From Alphaproteobacteria bacterium (lineage in GTDB: Bacteria; Pseudomonadota; Alphaproteobacteria; GCA-2731375): a DNA stretch of 58,391 bases. Each line of letters opens with the position of its first letter. Position 1 is the first letter of the stretch. The notes beneath the pieces were generated by a model that saw only the letters and a list, made by a program, of their open reading frames with translations, was not told the origin of the DNA and ran no database searches. Positions 1-9,088 of the stretch are shown here, piece after piece. The position numbers were made by a program, and so were the translations under genes. The stretch spans positions 1 through 58,391 of the forward strand of contig VGEV01000005.1 of the NCBI GenBank assembly GCA_016869175.1, given 5' to 3'.

Positions 1-1
1 G

Positions 2-58
2 CGCCGCCAGCGCGCCAAACGAGCCACCGACCGACCCGACAGTCCATCCGAGGAATAA
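2..58 (+). CDS. Possible C-terminal end of an upstream gene (RRQRAKRATDRPDSPSEE*), partial
   Basis: Open frame from the window edge to TAA at 56-58, followed by a strong hairpin at 68-97; product unknown. Confidence 0.3.
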   Translation, partial: RRQRAKRATDRPDSPSEE

Positions 59-67
59 ACCAGGGCG

Positions 68-97
68 CAGGAAGGCCCCCCGCAGGGGGCCTTCCTG
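68..97. terminator. Perfect 13-bp stem, 4-nt loop hairpin (CAGGAAGGCCCCC-cgca-GGGGGCCTTCCTG)
   Basis: Inverted repeat read directly; no strong T tract, so terminator function is inferred. Confidence 0.6.
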
Positions 98-150
98 CCG
101 TCAGCCGTGATGCATTTTTACTCCGGCGTTGACATGGCGTTGTTGTTAAC

Positions 151-310
151 CGGTGACAGCTTTCCTTTTCGGCATTCCACACGAGCCGCCGGGACGCTCG
201 CCGGCATGCCGCCGGCGGAGCGAGAAGCCGTACCGCCACCAGATGTCCGCCGCCTTGAAATCATAAACTGTCATCGGTTTTTGTCACCGGTTTTGTCAGC
301 GGTTTCTCGC
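151..310. repeat. Dispersed convergent-repeat element, copy 1 (CGGTGACAGC ... ATAAACTGTCATCGGTTTTTGTCACCGGTTTTGTCAGCGG)
   Basis: Forward unit at 151-160, reverse-oriented 12-13 bp tandem units at 268-305; shares GAAATCATAAACTGTCATCGGT exactly (257-278) with 46296-46317. Confidence 0.7.
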
Positions 311-369
311 CGGTCTGTTCGGGTGCCGGAGGGCAGGCGCACGACCCGGCCGTCACGCTTATTTCACTT

Positions 370-1728
370 TTGTCTGCGGTCATTCGAGACGCGACCGTTG
401 TCGAGGGAACCCAGCCGTTGCGACGAATTCCGCGGGTGCGCTTCGAGGCCCTGGCCGGCCATGCCCGGCTGTTGCCGGCCGCCGCCCCGGGCGAAGAGGT
501 CGGCTGGTACGAGCATGCCGACGGACTGGCGACGGCTGCGTTGCTTCGCGCCCCGGAGCCCGGGGCCTATTCGGGCCTGGTATTCGCGCGCGACCGTCGG
601 CAGCGGTTTTGCGCCGTCGGCGAGACGCCTGCGAAGCCGACCCGTCCGGCCGCCGAGGCTGCCTTGCGGCGCGCCATGCAGCGTGCGCTCAAAGCCTCGC
701 CGCAGCCGCCGAGCGAGTTGGCCGGGCCGGGCGGCCCGCTCGATTTCTTTGCCATCGGCTGCCCGCGACCGCAACGCCACCCCGACTTCCTCCGCCTGGC
801 GGAGCTCGAGGCTTACTCGCCGGCCCGCGGGATGATCGAGGCGATGCTGCGCCAGCGCGAGCACGCCGACGATGCCATCGTCGCGGAGTTCCAGACCAAG
901 GGCTTCGAGCGGAGGCTCTGGGAGCTTCAGCTCGACGCGGCGCTGACGGAATTGGGGTACCGGCTCAGGCGCGGCAGGGACCTTTTCAACTTCCTGTGCT
1001 CGGGCCCGCTTGGTGCGTTTGCGCTGAAGACGCTGATCGTGGGGTCGGCGCCGACGGCCGGCGCGGCGGTTGCGCCGCCCCGCTGCGACACACCCGAGGC
1101 CCTGCTCGCCTTTCTTCGCCACTACATGCCGATACGGTTCGCCAACACGCTGCTCGCCCGGTTGCAGCGGGCGGGCCGGCGTCGCGCGAAACCCGCGGCC
1201 GGCCCCCTCGTCTATGCGCTGGCCGATTGCACCGCGTCGGTGACGCTGACGGGCACCCGCGCGGCGCTCGACCTCTACCTCTATGGCCGCGACCAGGATT
1301 GGCGGCAGGACGAACAGGGCCGGCCGCAGGTCAGCTTGCGCAAGGCCGAGACCCATTGTTGGGAGAACAAGGTCCTGCGTTCGGGCTTCTTCGAGTTGCC
1401 CGGCGCCGATAGTATCAGCGCGGTGCTGTTCAGCAACGGCGGAGCGCTCGACAAGTGCAACCGAATGGGCGTGCTCGCCGGTTTCGGCTCCGGCCGCGTG
1501 TTGCTGACGCGCGAGGGCCTGCAGGTCGACCACGAGCCCGGCGCGGCCGGCCCGAAGCCTTTCCGGCGGATCGTCAATGAGCCCGACTACACGGAGGCCT
1601 GGAACGAGGGGCTCGACGTCTTCCACAACCCGCGCGCGCTCGTCCCGCTGCCCGAACATTGCCTGCCGGGCTGCGCGCATCACTGGCTCGTCGACGGTGT
1701 CCGGCGCGTCAGCCGCACACCGGCCTAG
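370..1728 (+). CDS. Conserved hypothetical protein, about 452 aa (TTG start)
   Basis: Long ORF; the overlapping opposite-strand ORF has low-complexity R/A/G/Q composition typical of spurious GC-rich ORFs. Confidence 0.6.
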   Translation: MSAVIRDATVVEGTQPLRRIPRVRFEALAGHARLLPAAAPGEEVGWYEHADGLATAALLRAPEPGAYSGLVFARDRRQRFCAVGETPAKPTRPAAEAALRRAMQRALKASPQPPSELAGPGGPLDFFAIGCPRPQRHPDFLRLAELEAYSPARGMIEAMLRQREHADDAIVAEFQTKGFERRLWELQLDAALTELGYRLRRGRDLFNFLCSGPLGAFALKTLIVGSAPTAGAAVAPPRCDTPEALLAFLRHYMPIRFANTLLARLQRAGRRRAKPAAGPLVYALADCTASVTLTGTRAALDLYLYGRDQDWRQDEQGRPQVSLRKAETHCWENKVLRSGFFELPGADSISAVLFSNGGALDKCNRMGVLAGFGSGRVLLTREGLQVDHEPGAAGPKPFRRIVNEPDYTEAWNEGLDVFHNPRALVPLPEHCLPGCAHHWLVDGVRRVSRTPA

Positions 1729-1882
1729 CATCCGCTCGGCTCGCGGACGCGCTTCTTCGCTCCGGTCGATGTCAAGGCTGCGCTGCGCAAGCGGCCGCGG
1801 CAGAAGAAGAGCGCCGTCGGTTAAATCCGTTCACCTCGGGTCGACGGGCAGCGGCAGCCCTGCCGCCCGCCGCCTCGCCGGC

Positions 1883-2335
1883 TCACACCGTGGCGGCCGA
1901 ACAGAGTTTCCACTCGCGGCCTTGCAGGGCGAACAGCAGCAACAGCTTCTGCTTGGCCGAGGAGTCGATCGCCACACGGAAGCGCTCGCCGACGCAAGCC
2001 CCGCCGACCGCCTTGACCGGCACGCCGATATTCTTGGCCTTCAAGCAAGGCTCGACACTGGCGGGCAGGGCGCCCTTGTGCTCGGCCGGCTTCTTGCCAT
2101 TCAGCAGCATGTGGTAGTCGGCGGCCTGCCCGCCCTTGACCACGCCCATGATCTCGATGCGGGCGAAGCGCGACTTGTACATGCCCGCCTCGTGCACGCC
2201 GTCGGCCAGGCCGGCCGCCAACGGGCGGAAAGAAATCGCGGCGCAGGCGGGCGGCTCCTTGTCTTGCTTGGTCGCGGCCGCCGCCTCGAGGGCGGCTGCA
2301 CACAGCAAGACGGCGAGAATGGCGGCAAAACGCAT
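1883..2335 (-). CDS. Small secreted hypothetical protein
   Basis: MRFAAILAVLLCAAALEAAAA signal-peptide-like N-terminus. Confidence 0.6.
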   Translation of the reverse strand: MRFAAILAVLLCAAALEAAAATKQDKEPPACAAISFRPLAAGLADGVHEAGMYKSRFARIEIMGVVKGGQAADYHMLLNGKKPAEHKGALPASVEPCLKAKNIGVPVKAVGGACVGERFRVAIDSSAKQKLLLLFALQGREWKLCSAATV

Positions 2336-2411
2336 GCGTGTCTCTCCTTGGCGGGCGGCGAATCGCGCCCGAAGGGAATTCTCCGCCCGGCCCACCCAAC
2401 CGACAAGCCGC

Positions 2412-3398
2412 TCAATGCGCGCGGGCGACGCAGAAATCGATCACCTCGTCCAGCGCCGACTTGCAGGCATGTTCCGGGAAAATCGCCAGCGCATCGCGCG
2501 CCATGGCGCCGTAATAGCGGGCGCGTTCCAGGGTGTCGGCGATGGCATGGTGACGCGCCAAGAGGCGAGTGGCCTGATTCAGGTCGTCCGGCTCCTGCCG
2601 CATCCTTTGCAGGCAACGCCGCCAAAACGCCCGCTCGTCGGCGTCGCCGCGACGGTAGGCGAGCAGCACCGGCAAGGTGATCTTGCCCTCGCGGAAGTCG
2701 TCGCCCACGGTCTTGCCAAGTTCAGCCTGCCGCGCGGAATAGTCGAGCGCGTCGTCCACCAACTGGAAGGCGATGCCCAGATTGCGGCCGTAGCTGTCGA
2801 GCGCGGTTTCCTCGGCTTTCGGCCGGCTGGCCACCACGGCGCCGACGCGGCAGGCCGCGGCGAACAGGGCCGCGGTCTTGGCCGAGATCACTTCGAGATA
2901 GGCATCCTCGGTGGTGGCGGTGTCGTTGGCGGTCTGCAACTGCAGCACCTCGCCCTCGGTGATCACCGCCGAGGCATTGGCCAGAATATGCAGCACGCCC
3001 AGGCTGCCGTCCTCCACCATCAGCTGGAAGGCGCGGGTGAACAGGAAATCGCCGACCAGCACGCTCGCCTTGTTGCCCCAGAGCACGTTGGCGGTGGCGT
3101 TGCCGCGGCGCAAGCTGCTCTCGTCAACCACGTCGTCATGCAGCAGGGTCGCGGTATGGATGAACTCGACGGCGGCGGCGAGCTGAATATGGCGCTCGCC
3201 GCGATAGCCGCACATGCGGGCCGAGGCCAGCGTCAGCAGCGGCCTGATGCGTTTGCCGCCGGCGGCGATCAGGTGGCCGGCGAGCTGCGGGATCAGCACG
3301 ACGCGGCTCTGCATGCGTTCCAGGATGGAGCGGTTGACCTTGCTGAGATCGGCCGCCACCAGCGCCATCAGGTTGTCGAGCGAGGGCCGCGCCGGCAT
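2412..3398 (-). CDS. ispB: Polyprenyl diphosphate synthase (octaprenyl-type)
   Basis: GGKRIRPLL, LLHDDVVDES (first Asp-rich motif) and FQLVDDALDY (second); start could be further upstream (ORF to 3521). Confidence 0.88.
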   Translation of the reverse strand: MPARPSLDNLMALVAADLSKVNRSILERMQSRVVLIPQLAGHLIAAGGKRIRPLLTLASARMCGYRGERHIQLAAAVEFIHTATLLHDDVVDESSLRRGNATANVLWGNKASVLVGDFLFTRAFQLMVEDGSLGVLHILANASAVITEGEVLQLQTANDTATTEDAYLEVISAKTAALFAAACRVGAVVASRPKAEETALDSYGRNLGIAFQLVDDALDYSARQAELGKTVGDDFREGKITLPVLLAYRRGDADERAFWRRCLQRMRQEPDDLNQATRLLARHHAIADTLERARYYGAMARDALAIFPEHACKSALDEVIDFCVARAH

Positions 3399-3511
3399 TC
3401 GCCCGTGTCCGAACTGCACCACCTCCGCCACGCTGTCCCCGCCTGTTTGACCCGCCCGCCGCCGGCCACCAAACATATCGGCGATGGCGGCACTGACAAA
3501 CGGTTGGTGGC

Positions 3512-3727
3512 CTGCGCGCAATCTATCTCGGCAATGATCTCGTACTGTTAAGCTTTCTTGCGGCGATGCTCAAGGACGCGGGCATCGCCTCGGCGGTGCT
3601 GGATGCCCATATGAGCGTGCTGGAAGGCTCGATCGGCGCGTTGCCCCGGCGGCTCGCTGTGGCCGACGAGGATCTGGCGGCGGCCCGACGAGTGCTCCGG
3701 CAAAGCGGCTTCGAGCCTAGCGAATGA
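3512..3727 (+). CDS. DUF2007-like putative signal transducing protein, non-ATG start
   Basis: Translation LRAIYLGNDLVLLSFLAAMLKDAGIASAVLDAHMSVLEGSIGALPRRLAVADEDLAAARRVLRQSGFEPSE*; absent from the ATG-based ORF track; ATGA overlap with the next gene. Confidence 0.65.
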   Translation: MRAIYLGNDLVLLSFLAAMLKDAGIASAVLDAHMSVLEGSIGALPRRLAVADEDLAAARRVLRQSGFEPSE

Positions 3728-4482
3728 ACCGCCGACCGGCGCAATTGACCCAGGACGGCCTGATGGGCCGCCGGCTCACGCTCTGGCAGCCGGGGCAAGG
3801 CTATCGGGCGGGGGCCGACGCGGTCATGCTGGCCGCCTTCGTGCCGGCCAGGGTGGGAGAGACAGCGCTCGATGTCGGCGCCGGGGTGGGCGCCGCCGGC
3901 CTTTGCCTAGCGCGGCGGGTGCCTAGCCTACACGTCAGCTTGCTGGAGAGCGAGCCTGCGCTGGCCGACCTTGCCGGGCGCAACGCGCGCGAGAACGGCT
4001 TGGCCGATCGGGTCGTGGCGGTGCACGGCGATCTGACCGCCAGCGAAACCTTGGCGGGCGCCCGCTTCGACCAGGTGCTGACCAATCCGCCCTTCCATCC
4101 CGCCGGCAGCGCCACGCTTTCGCCCCATGCCAACCGGCAGGCTGCCTGTGTCGAGGCCGCCGATCTGCCGCTCGGCCGCTGGCTGGACCGCTGTCTTGGC
4201 TGGCTGAAACCGGGTGGCAGCCTGACCCTGATCCACCTGGCGGCACGGCTGCCGGACCTGCTGGCCGCGCTCGATGGCAAGGTCGGCGCGATTGTCGTGT
4301 TGCCACTCTGGCCGAAGGCGGGACGTCCGGCGGAGCGTGTGCTGCTGCGGGCCATCAGCGGCGGCGCGGCCGGCTGCACGTTGCTGCCGGGCCTGGTGCT
4401 GCACGAGGCCGACGGGCGCTACAGCAGTGCCGCCGAAGCCGTGCTGCGCCTAGGGCTGGCGCTGGGTGATGCCGCTGCCTGA
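3724..4482 (+). CDS. SAM-dependent methyltransferase, TrmN6 (tRNA1Val m6A37)-like
   Basis: DVGAGVGAAGL and VLTNPPFHP motifs. Confidence 0.8.
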   Translation: MNRRPAQLTQDGLMGRRLTLWQPGQGYRAGADAVMLAAFVPARVGETALDVGAGVGAAGLCLARRVPSLHVSLLESEPALADLAGRNARENGLADRVVAVHGDLTASETLAGARFDQVLTNPPFHPAGSATLSPHANRQAACVEAADLPLGRWLDRCLGWLKPGGSLTLIHLAARLPDLLAALDGKVGAIVVLPLWPKAGRPAERVLLRAISGGAAGCTLLPGLVLHEADGRYSSAAEAVLRLGLALGDAAA

Positions 4483-4677
4483 CAGGTGACGGCGCCGGCC
4501 GAATGCCTGCCCGCGCGCGGCTTCGCGCCCCATCCAGTGCTCGATATGGGTCGCGGCAAGCGCCAGGTTGACCAGGGCCAAGACCGGCAGAACAAAGGCC
4601 AGGAGCGCGCCCCACGCCGGCTGGGCCGCGAACAGGTCGAACCAGATGCCTACGGCTGTCTCGCAAACGGTCCACAT
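4450..4677 (-). CDS. Small membrane protein, 75 aa
   Basis: MWTVCETAVGIWFDLFAAQPAWGALLAFVLPVLALVNLALAATHIEHWMG...; hydrophobic segment; convergent 33-bp overlap with the preceding gene. Confidence 0.5.
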   Translation of the reverse strand: MWTVCETAVGIWFDLFAAQPAWGALLAFVLPVLALVNLALAATHIEHWMGREAARGQAFGRRRHLSGSGITQRQP

Positions 4678-4931
4678 TGCACAACCGCCTCTCGCTGCCC
4701 TGTTTACGCGCTGGCGGTTACCAGCCCTATGACAGCCATCACAAACGGCGTGGCCAATCAGCGTTAACACACAAAAATGTGAAGTCCTATCCCCAGAAAA
4801 CCTGGGATCGCGCCAAGACGGGCAGCCAGGCCGCTCGGCGATCGGGCGGCCCGCCCAAGCCGGCGTTGCCAATCGGGCCCGGATGCCTGCGGCCCAAACG
4901 AACCAACGAGCGGCGCGGCCAACGCGCCGGG

Positions 4932-5351
4932 CTAGGCGGTGGCCGGTTGTCCGCGCTCGACCAAGCGGATTATGCGCTGGTAGATAGTCAGCGCCGAGAT
5001 CGGCTTGGCCAGGAAATCGTTCACCCCCGCCGTCCGCGCCGCCTCCACGTTGTCCTGTTCGGTATGCCCCGTCATCATGATGATCGGAACGCCGCGATTG
5101 GGACTGTCCTTGGCGGTTCGCAGAAGCGGCACGAAGGTCAAGCCGTCGACCGGCTCCATGCGCCAATCGACAACCACGAAGTCGGCGGAAAAAGTGCGCA
5201 GGTGTTGGAGGGCATCCGCGCCGTCGGATGCCTCTCGCACGTTGATGATGCCAAGTCCGCGCAGGATCGCTTTCAGCAGCTTCCGCATGTAGGCGCTGTC
5301 GTCGACGATCAGAACTTGCAGGTTGCGTAGATCGTATGAGATTTGCTGCAT
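4932..5351 (-). CDS. CheY-like single-domain response regulator
   Basis: VLIVDDSAYMRKLL, VVVDWRMEP, PIIMMTG, FLAKPIS receiver motifs. Confidence 0.88.
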   Translation of the reverse strand: MQQISYDLRNLQVLIVDDSAYMRKLLKAILRGLGIINVREASDGADALQHLRTFSADFVVVDWRMEPVDGLTFVPLLRTAKDSPNRGVPIIMMTGHTEQDNVEAARTAGVNDFLAKPISALTIYQRIIRLVERGQPATA

Positions 5352-5424
5352 ACGGCTAGTCCGAACATATGATACACGTATTAGTCGCACTGTGTGATTA
5401 TAAATCAAATAATGCACGAAATCG

Positions 5425-7866
5425 TCAGCCGCGCAATCGCTCGCCAGTGGGATCGTAAGGTGGCCTGGAATGCGCGCGGGCCTGGAACCGCTGACCGGCA
5501 ATCTCGATCGAATAATCCGCCGCCACCAGCCCGCTCAAGGTCTCGCCGGGCCCGAGCGATACGTAACCCAGGGCGACGCTTACCCCCAAGCTGTGCCCGA
5601 AGGCGGCCGAGGTGACCTGGCCGACCGCCTGGCCGGCACGCAGGATGGGCTCGTCATGCACCGGCATCGCCGCGGAATCGGCGAACGTAAACGCCAGCAG
5701 GCGGCGGGCAACGCCCTTGTCGCGCTGGCGCAACAGTGCCTCGCGGCCGAGGAAGTCGATGCCGTTGTCCAGCTTGACCGCGAAGCCGAGGCCGGCTTCC
5801 AGCGGGGTGAAATCCGGCGACAGGTCGTGGCCGAAAGCGCGGTAGGCCTTCTCTGCGCGCAGGGATTCCAGCGCGAAATAGCCTGCGTCCCTGAGGCCCA
5901 GGTCACCGCCGAGCCGGAAGAGCGCATCGTACAGCGAAGCCGCCATCTCCACCGGGACATAGAGTTCGAAGCCAAGTTCGCCGACATAAGAAACCCGCTG
6001 CGCGCGCAGCACCGTCGCGCCAAGCTCCAGCTCCCGCGCCGTCAGATAGGGGAAGGCGGCCGGGTCCAGCGGCTCCGGCGAGAGGCGCTGCAGCAGGGCG
6101 CGGGCGTTCGGCCCTTGCAGCGACAGCACCGAGAAGGCGCCCGTGACATCCGTCAGGCTGACGCGGTGGTCCAGGCGGTGGCGGTCCAGCCAGTCGAGAT
6201 CCCTGAGCGCCTGCGCCGTGCCGGTGACCAGCAGGTAGGTGTCCCCCGCCAGTCGCGTGACCGTCAGGTCGCTCTCAATGCCGCCATGCCGGTTCAGCAG
6301 CTGCGTGTAGACCACGCGGCCGGGCGGCACCGCCACGTCGTTGGCGCAGAGACGCTGCAGGAAGACTTCGGCATCCGGCCCCACCACCCGGATCTTGCCG
6401 AACGAGCTCTGGTCGAACAGCGCCACCTGTTCGCGGGCGGCGCGGTGCTCCCGCGCGCTATGGGGGAACCAGTGCTGCCGGCCCCAGGCATAGCGCGGCG
6501 CCTGGTCGACATCCACGGGCGCGAACCAATTGGGCCGTTCCCAGCCGAATCGCGAGCCGAACACCGCGCCCTTGTCGGCCAACCGGTCGTATAGCGGCGA
6601 ACGGCGCAGACCGCGCCCGGTTTCCGGCTCGAAATACGGCCAGTGGATGGCATAGTGCATGCCCAGGCTTTCCACCACGCGCTCCCGCAGGAATTCGAGC
6701 GTACCTTCGACGGCCGCGAACCGGCGCGGATCCACATCCCACAGGTCCATCGGCGCTTCGTCGCCGACGATCCATTCCGCCAGCGCCTTGCCGGCACCGC
6801 CGGCAGAAGCGATCCCGGCCGAGTTGAAACCGGCGCAGACGTAATAGCGCCTGAGCCCAAACGCCTCGCCCAGGACGAACTGCCCATCGGGCGTGAAGCT
6901 CTCCGGCCCCACCAGGAGCTGCCGCACCTCGGCGGTTTCCAGCAAGGGGCAGCGGCGGAGCGCGCCCTGCATCAGCGGCTCGAACTGTTGCCAGTCCTCG
7001 GGCAGGAGTTGAAACTCAAACGGCTCTGGAATGCCGGAGATGCCCCAAGGCTTGGCTCGCGCCTCGAACCCGCCCATGACCAGCCCGCCGACTTCCTCCT
7101 TGAAGTAGACTCGGTTGTCGTAGTCGCGCATGACCGGCAGGTCGCGCGGCAGGCCCAAGGGCCGGGTGACGATATACATGTGCTCTGCCGCCATCAGCGG
7201 TACGTTGACGCCAGCCAATCGCCCGAATTCGCGGGCCCAAAGGCCGGCGCAGTTGACCACCACTTCGCAGGCCAGCTCACCCGCCGACGTGATCAAGCCC
7301 GCGACCCGGTCGGCGGCGAGGCGGATGCCGGTCGCCTTGACCCCCTCCACGATCGTGGCGCCGCCGGCCCGCGCGGCCTTGGACAGCGCCAGGGTCAGGT
7401 CGGCCGGGTTGACCTTGCCGTCGCCCGGCAGCCAGGCGGCTCCGGCCAGATCGGCACTGCGCATGGCCGGCCACATCCGGCCCGCCTCGGCCGGATTGAG
7501 TAGGTGCGCTTCCACGCCGAAGGCGTTGGCCATGGCGACGTTGCGCTTGAGCTCGATCAGCCGCTCGGGCGTGCTCGCCACATTGACCGCGCCGCACGCC
7601 TTCCAGCCCGTCGCCTGGCCAGTCTCGGCCTCAAGCTCGGCATAAAGGCGGGCGCTGTGCCGGATCAGCATGGTCAAGTTCGCGGTCGGTCGCAATTGGC
7701 CGACCAGCCCGGCGGCGTGCCAGGTCGTGCCGCCCGACAGTCGGCCCTGTTCGAGCAGCACGACCTCGCGCCAGCCCAGCCTGGTCAGGTGATAGGCGAG
7801 CGAGCAACCAATCACGCCGCCGCCGACAATCGCGACGCGGGCTTGGCGCGGCAACGGGCTGGACAT
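5425..7866 (-). CDS. FAD-dependent oxidoreductase with GcvT-like C-terminus (dimethylglycine/sarcosine dehydrogenase family)
   Basis: N-terminal GGGVIGCSLAYHL; HAAGLVGQLRPTANL; C-terminal aminomethyltransferase-like region. Confidence 0.88.
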   Translation of the reverse strand: MSSPLPRQARVAIVGGGVIGCSLAYHLTRLGWREVVLLEQGRLSGGTTWHAAGLVGQLRPTANLTMLIRHSARLYAELEAETGQATGWKACGAVNVASTPERLIELKRNVAMANAFGVEAHLLNPAEAGRMWPAMRSADLAGAAWLPGDGKVNPADLTLALSKAARAGGATIVEGVKATGIRLAADRVAGLITSAGELACEVVVNCAGLWAREFGRLAGVNVPLMAAEHMYIVTRPLGLPRDLPVMRDYDNRVYFKEEVGGLVMGGFEARAKPWGISGIPEPFEFQLLPEDWQQFEPLMQGALRRCPLLETAEVRQLLVGPESFTPDGQFVLGEAFGLRRYYVCAGFNSAGIASAGGAGKALAEWIVGDEAPMDLWDVDPRRFAAVEGTLEFLRERVVESLGMHYAIHWPYFEPETGRGLRRSPLYDRLADKGAVFGSRFGWERPNWFAPVDVDQAPRYAWGRQHWFPHSAREHRAAREQVALFDQSSFGKIRVVGPDAEVFLQRLCANDVAVPPGRVVYTQLLNRHGGIESDLTVTRLAGDTYLLVTGTAQALRDLDWLDRHRLDHRVSLTDVTGAFSVLSLQGPNARALLQRLSPEPLDPAAFPYLTARELELGATVLRAQRVSYVGELGFELYVPVEMAASLYDALFRLGGDLGLRDAGYFALESLRAEKAYRAFGHDLSPDFTPLEAGLGFAVKLDNGIDFLGREALLRQRDKGVARRLLAFTFADSAAMPVHDEPILRAGQAVGQVTSAAFGHSLGVSVALGYVSLGPGETLSGLVAADYSIEIAGQRFQARAHSRPPYDPTGERLRG

Positions 7867-7981
7867 GGCGGAATTCCGTCACAAGGGCGTTGGCGGTCCG
7901 ACTATAGGCCGGCCCGCGACCGGCGGCACTTGCCGGCCGCAGGGGGCGACCGCACTATGCCGTGCACGCAGAGAGAGCGAC

Positions 7982-8395
7982 ATGGCAATGGTGACGGCGG
8001 CCTTGCGGGACTTGGCGGCGGAGCGCGATTTCGGCGCCACGCCCGAGGAGGTGGAGCGCGCCATCGCCGATCTGGGCAACGCGGATTTCGGCTCCGCGGC
8101 GGTGGAGACGCCGCTGCAGGCCAAGTTGTGGCTGGCGTTCGTCAGCGCCAAGCACTGGCAGCCGCTGCGGGTCTCGCTCAACGCGCGACAGCGGAGCCGC
8201 GGCTTCCCCGAGAAGCCGGCCGACCTGCTGCGCATGCGCGATTGGTGCCACAAGACCTGCAAACGCGGGTGGGCGGTCGAACAGGTGACGTTGCCCGACT
8301 ATTCGCCCGGCGAGGAAGGCGCAACGTTCTGGTTCGAGAATGGTGCCGAGGCCGCCGCCTTCGCCCTCAAGTGGCTACCGATGAAATGCGTTTGA
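7982..8395 (+). CDS. Conserved hypothetical protein
   Basis: 137-aa ORF with ATG start at 7982, between flanking genes. Confidence 0.55.
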   Translation: MAMVTAALRDLAAERDFGATPEEVERAIADLGNADFGSAAVETPLQAKLWLAFVSAKHWQPLRVSLNARQRSRGFPEKPADLLRMRDWCHKTCKRGWAVEQVTLPDYSPGEEGATFWFENGAEAAAFALKWLPMKCV

Positions 8396-8428
8396 CCGGC
8401 TCCCTCGGCTCGACCGCGCGGCCGGCGC

Positions 8429-9043
8429 TCAGCCGCCGGGGCGCGCCGGCGACGGCGGGCGGGGGTCGCTGGCCAGCATGGCGAACAGCACATGGTCGCG
8501 CCAGGCCCCGTCAATGCGCAGGTACTGCCGGGCGAAACCTTCCTCGCGGAAGCCCACCCGCAGCAGCAACCGACGGCTGCGCTCGTTGCTGGGCAGACAG
8601 GCCGCTTCCATCCGGTGCAGTTGCAGTTCCTCGAAGGCGAAGGGCAACAGCAAGGCGACCGCCTCCGTCATGTAGCCTTGCCCGGCATAGGTCTGGCCCA
8701 TCCAATAGCCCAGCTGGCCTGATTGCGTGACGCCTCGCCGCAAGTTCGACAGCGTGGCGCCACCCAGCAGTTGCTCGCCCGGCTCGGCGAACAGGAAGAA
8801 AGCGTAGCCGACGGCTTCGCGCGCGTCGCGAGCATAGCGCCTGAGGCGCCGGCGATAGGCCTCGCGCGATAGCTCGTCGGCTGTCCAGGCTGGCTCCCAG
8901 GGGGTCAGGAACTCGCGGCTCGAGGCGCGCAGTTCCGCCCACTGCGACCAGTCGGCCGGCGCCGGGGCGCGCAGCACCAGCCGGCGGCCGTGCAGCACGG
9001 GCGTCGGGCCAAGCCAGGGCGGCGTGCGCAGGAAAGCGGTCAT
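8429..9043 (-). CDS. GNAT N-acetyltransferase (RimJ-like)
   Basis: RLVLRAPAPADW, LGYWMGQTYAGQGYMTEAV, RMEAACLPSNERSRRLL. Confidence 0.85.
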   Translation of the reverse strand: MTAFLRTPPWLGPTPVLHGRRLVLRAPAPADWSQWAELRASSREFLTPWEPAWTADELSREAYRRRLRRYARDAREAVGYAFFLFAEPGEQLLGGATLSNLRRGVTQSGQLGYWMGQTYAGQGYMTEAVALLLPFAFEELQLHRMEAACLPSNERSRRLLLRVGFREEGFARQYLRIDGAWRDHVLFAMLASDPRPPSPARPGG

Positions 9044-9088
9044 CGCGTCCGGTCCTTGCCCCAGCGAGCCATCGCGGGGGTGCTTGCC

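Noticed and set aside
2136-3551. 471-aa plus-strand ORF opposite polyprenyl synthase
   Set aside because: Antisense artefact; the minus strand carries both Asp-rich motifs.
5352-5424. Riboswitch or sRNA upstream of the response regulator / oxidoreductase
   Set aside because: Only an AT-rich spacer; no recognisable conserved riboswitch core by eye.
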